From assembly GCF_900580675.1 (NCBI RefSeq), contig NZ_UTBG01000001.1:372001-436000 (forward strand): 64,000 bases of DNA. The letters run 5' to 3'. Numbering within the stretch: position 1 is the stretch's first letter; each line of letters starts with the position of its first letter. Position numbers and translations under genes: made by a program. Shown piece after piece: positions 63,302 through 64,000 of the stretch. Source of the stretch: Pseudomonas viridiflava. GTDB lineage: Bacteria > Pseudomonadota > Gammaproteobacteria > Pseudomonadales > Pseudomonadaceae. The notes beneath the pieces are model-generated. The model had not been told where the DNA came from. It was given only the letters and a program-made list of their open reading frames with translations, and did not search any database.

Positions 63302-64000
63302 ATGTCTGCTGCCAAACCCATCGATATCAAGAAAAGTGTGGTCGATACGGTCCTCGCCGGGCTGATTTCGTTGATCGTGTTCGGTCCGATCGTCGGCGTG
63401 GTCCTCGACGGCTACAGCTTCAACCTGGAACCGGCCCGCGTGGGCCTGCTGGTCGCCATCGTGATGGCCGGCCGCTTTGCCATGAGCCTGTTCCTGCAAA
63501 CCCCCAAGGGCTTGAAAGTCCTGCAGGGTTTCGAGAGCAGTGGTTCCGGCGTGCATGTACTGCCACCGGACTACAAATCGCGGCTGCGCTGGATCATCCC
63601 GGCATTGATCGTGATTGCCATCGTGTTCCCGATCTTCGCCAACAAATACCTGCTGACCGTGGTGATCCTCGGGCTGATCTACGTGTTGCTCGGCCTTGGG
63701 CTGAACATCGTGGTCGGCCTGGCCGGGCTGCTCGACCTGGGTTACGTGGCGTTCTACGCCATCGGCGCCTACGGCCTGGCGCTGGGTTATCAATACCTCG
63801 GCCTGGGCTTCTGGAGCGTGCTGCCACTGGCGGCCATTGCGGCGGCGTTGGCGGGGTGCATACTCGGGTTCCCCGTATTGCGAATGCACGGCGACTATCT
63901 GGCCATCGTGACCCTGGGCTTCGGTGAAATCATCCGCTTGGTGCTCAACAACTGGCTTTCGTTTACCGGCGGGCCGAACGGCATGCCGGTGCCTTCGCCG
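63302..64000 (+). CDS. livM: Branched-chain amino acid ABC transporter permease LivM, 3' end cut by window
   Basis: 233 codons are visible from the ATG at 63302; the end lies outside. Membrane helices near residues 15-37, 98-118 and 121-140, and the Liv/HisM-like motif GLNIVVGLAGLLDLGYVAFYAIGAY are diagnostic of LivM. The livG and livF ATPase genes would be expected just outside the window. Confidence 0.94.
   Translation, partial: MSAAKPIDIKKSVVDTVLAGLISLIVFGPIVGVVLDGYSFNLEPARVGLLVAIVMAGRFAMSLFLQTPKGLKVLQGFESSGSGVHVLPPDYKSRLRWIIPALIVIAIVFPIFANKYLLTVVILGLIYVLLGLGLNIVVGLAGLLDLGYVAFYAIGAYGLALGYQYLGLGFWSVLPLAAIAAALAGCILGFPVLRMHGDYLAIVTLGFGEIIRLVLNNWLSFTGGPNGMPVPSP

Overview
The window looks like chromosome of a fluorescent-group Pseudomonas (P. 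fluorescens-like). It is GC-rich. The housekeeping order serB / psd-rhdA / motAB / rsgA-orn / tsaE-amiB-mutL-miaA-hfq-hflX-hflKC / hisZ-purA / tRNA-Leu-rnr-rlmB / rpsF-rpsR-rplI-dnaB is typical of Pseudomonas, azurin is present, and the intergenic gaps carry many REP-type palindromes built on the GTGGGAGC(G/T)GGCTTGC core.

Layout. 0-10 kb: an AhpA/YtjB-type membrane protein (cut by the window start), serB, psd, rhdA, an HDOD regulator, the flagellar stator genes motA-motB, rsgA and orn. 10-21.3 kb: a TRIC-type channel, queG (broken by a one-base frameshift), and a long co-directional run nnrD-tsaE-amiB-mutL-miaA-hfq-hflX-hflK-hflC with short gaps or overlaps. 21.6-29.2 kb: hisZ, purA, a chemoreceptor, an FbpA/FbpB-type ferric iron ABC transporter and tRNA-Leu(CAG). 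29.4-36.7 kb: rnr-rlmB, then rpsF-rpsR-(membrane protein)-rplI and dnaB, with a structured RNA leader ahead of rpsF.

36.7-46.3 kb is the accessory part. A 1312-residue protein combines a dermonecrotic-toxin-like (DUF6543-type) body with a C-terminal SET-like segment. After ygiQ come two tandem copies of an unrecognised two-gene module: an approximately 306-residue protein with a glycine-rich hydrophobic core, translationally coupled to a small four-helix membrane protein. The layout resembles toxin plus membrane immunity protein, but no function is known from sequence. 46.5-53.3 kb holds a three-gene operon: transglutaminase fused to a DUF2126 putative amidoligase, circularly permuted ATP-grasp fused to alpha-E, and a second transglutaminase. 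It is probably a peptide-forming or protein-modifying system.

53.3-64 kb: a small charged protein, azurin with an ANR/FNR-like box, NAD salvage genes pncB-nadE, a LysR regulator divergent from amaB, amaA (lysine/pipecolate catabolism), and a branched-chain-amino-acid-type ABC transporter (binding protein, LivH, LivM cut by the window end). The transporter is preceded by a consensus-quality sigma-54 promoter and an NtrC-like palindrome, which suggests nitrogen control.
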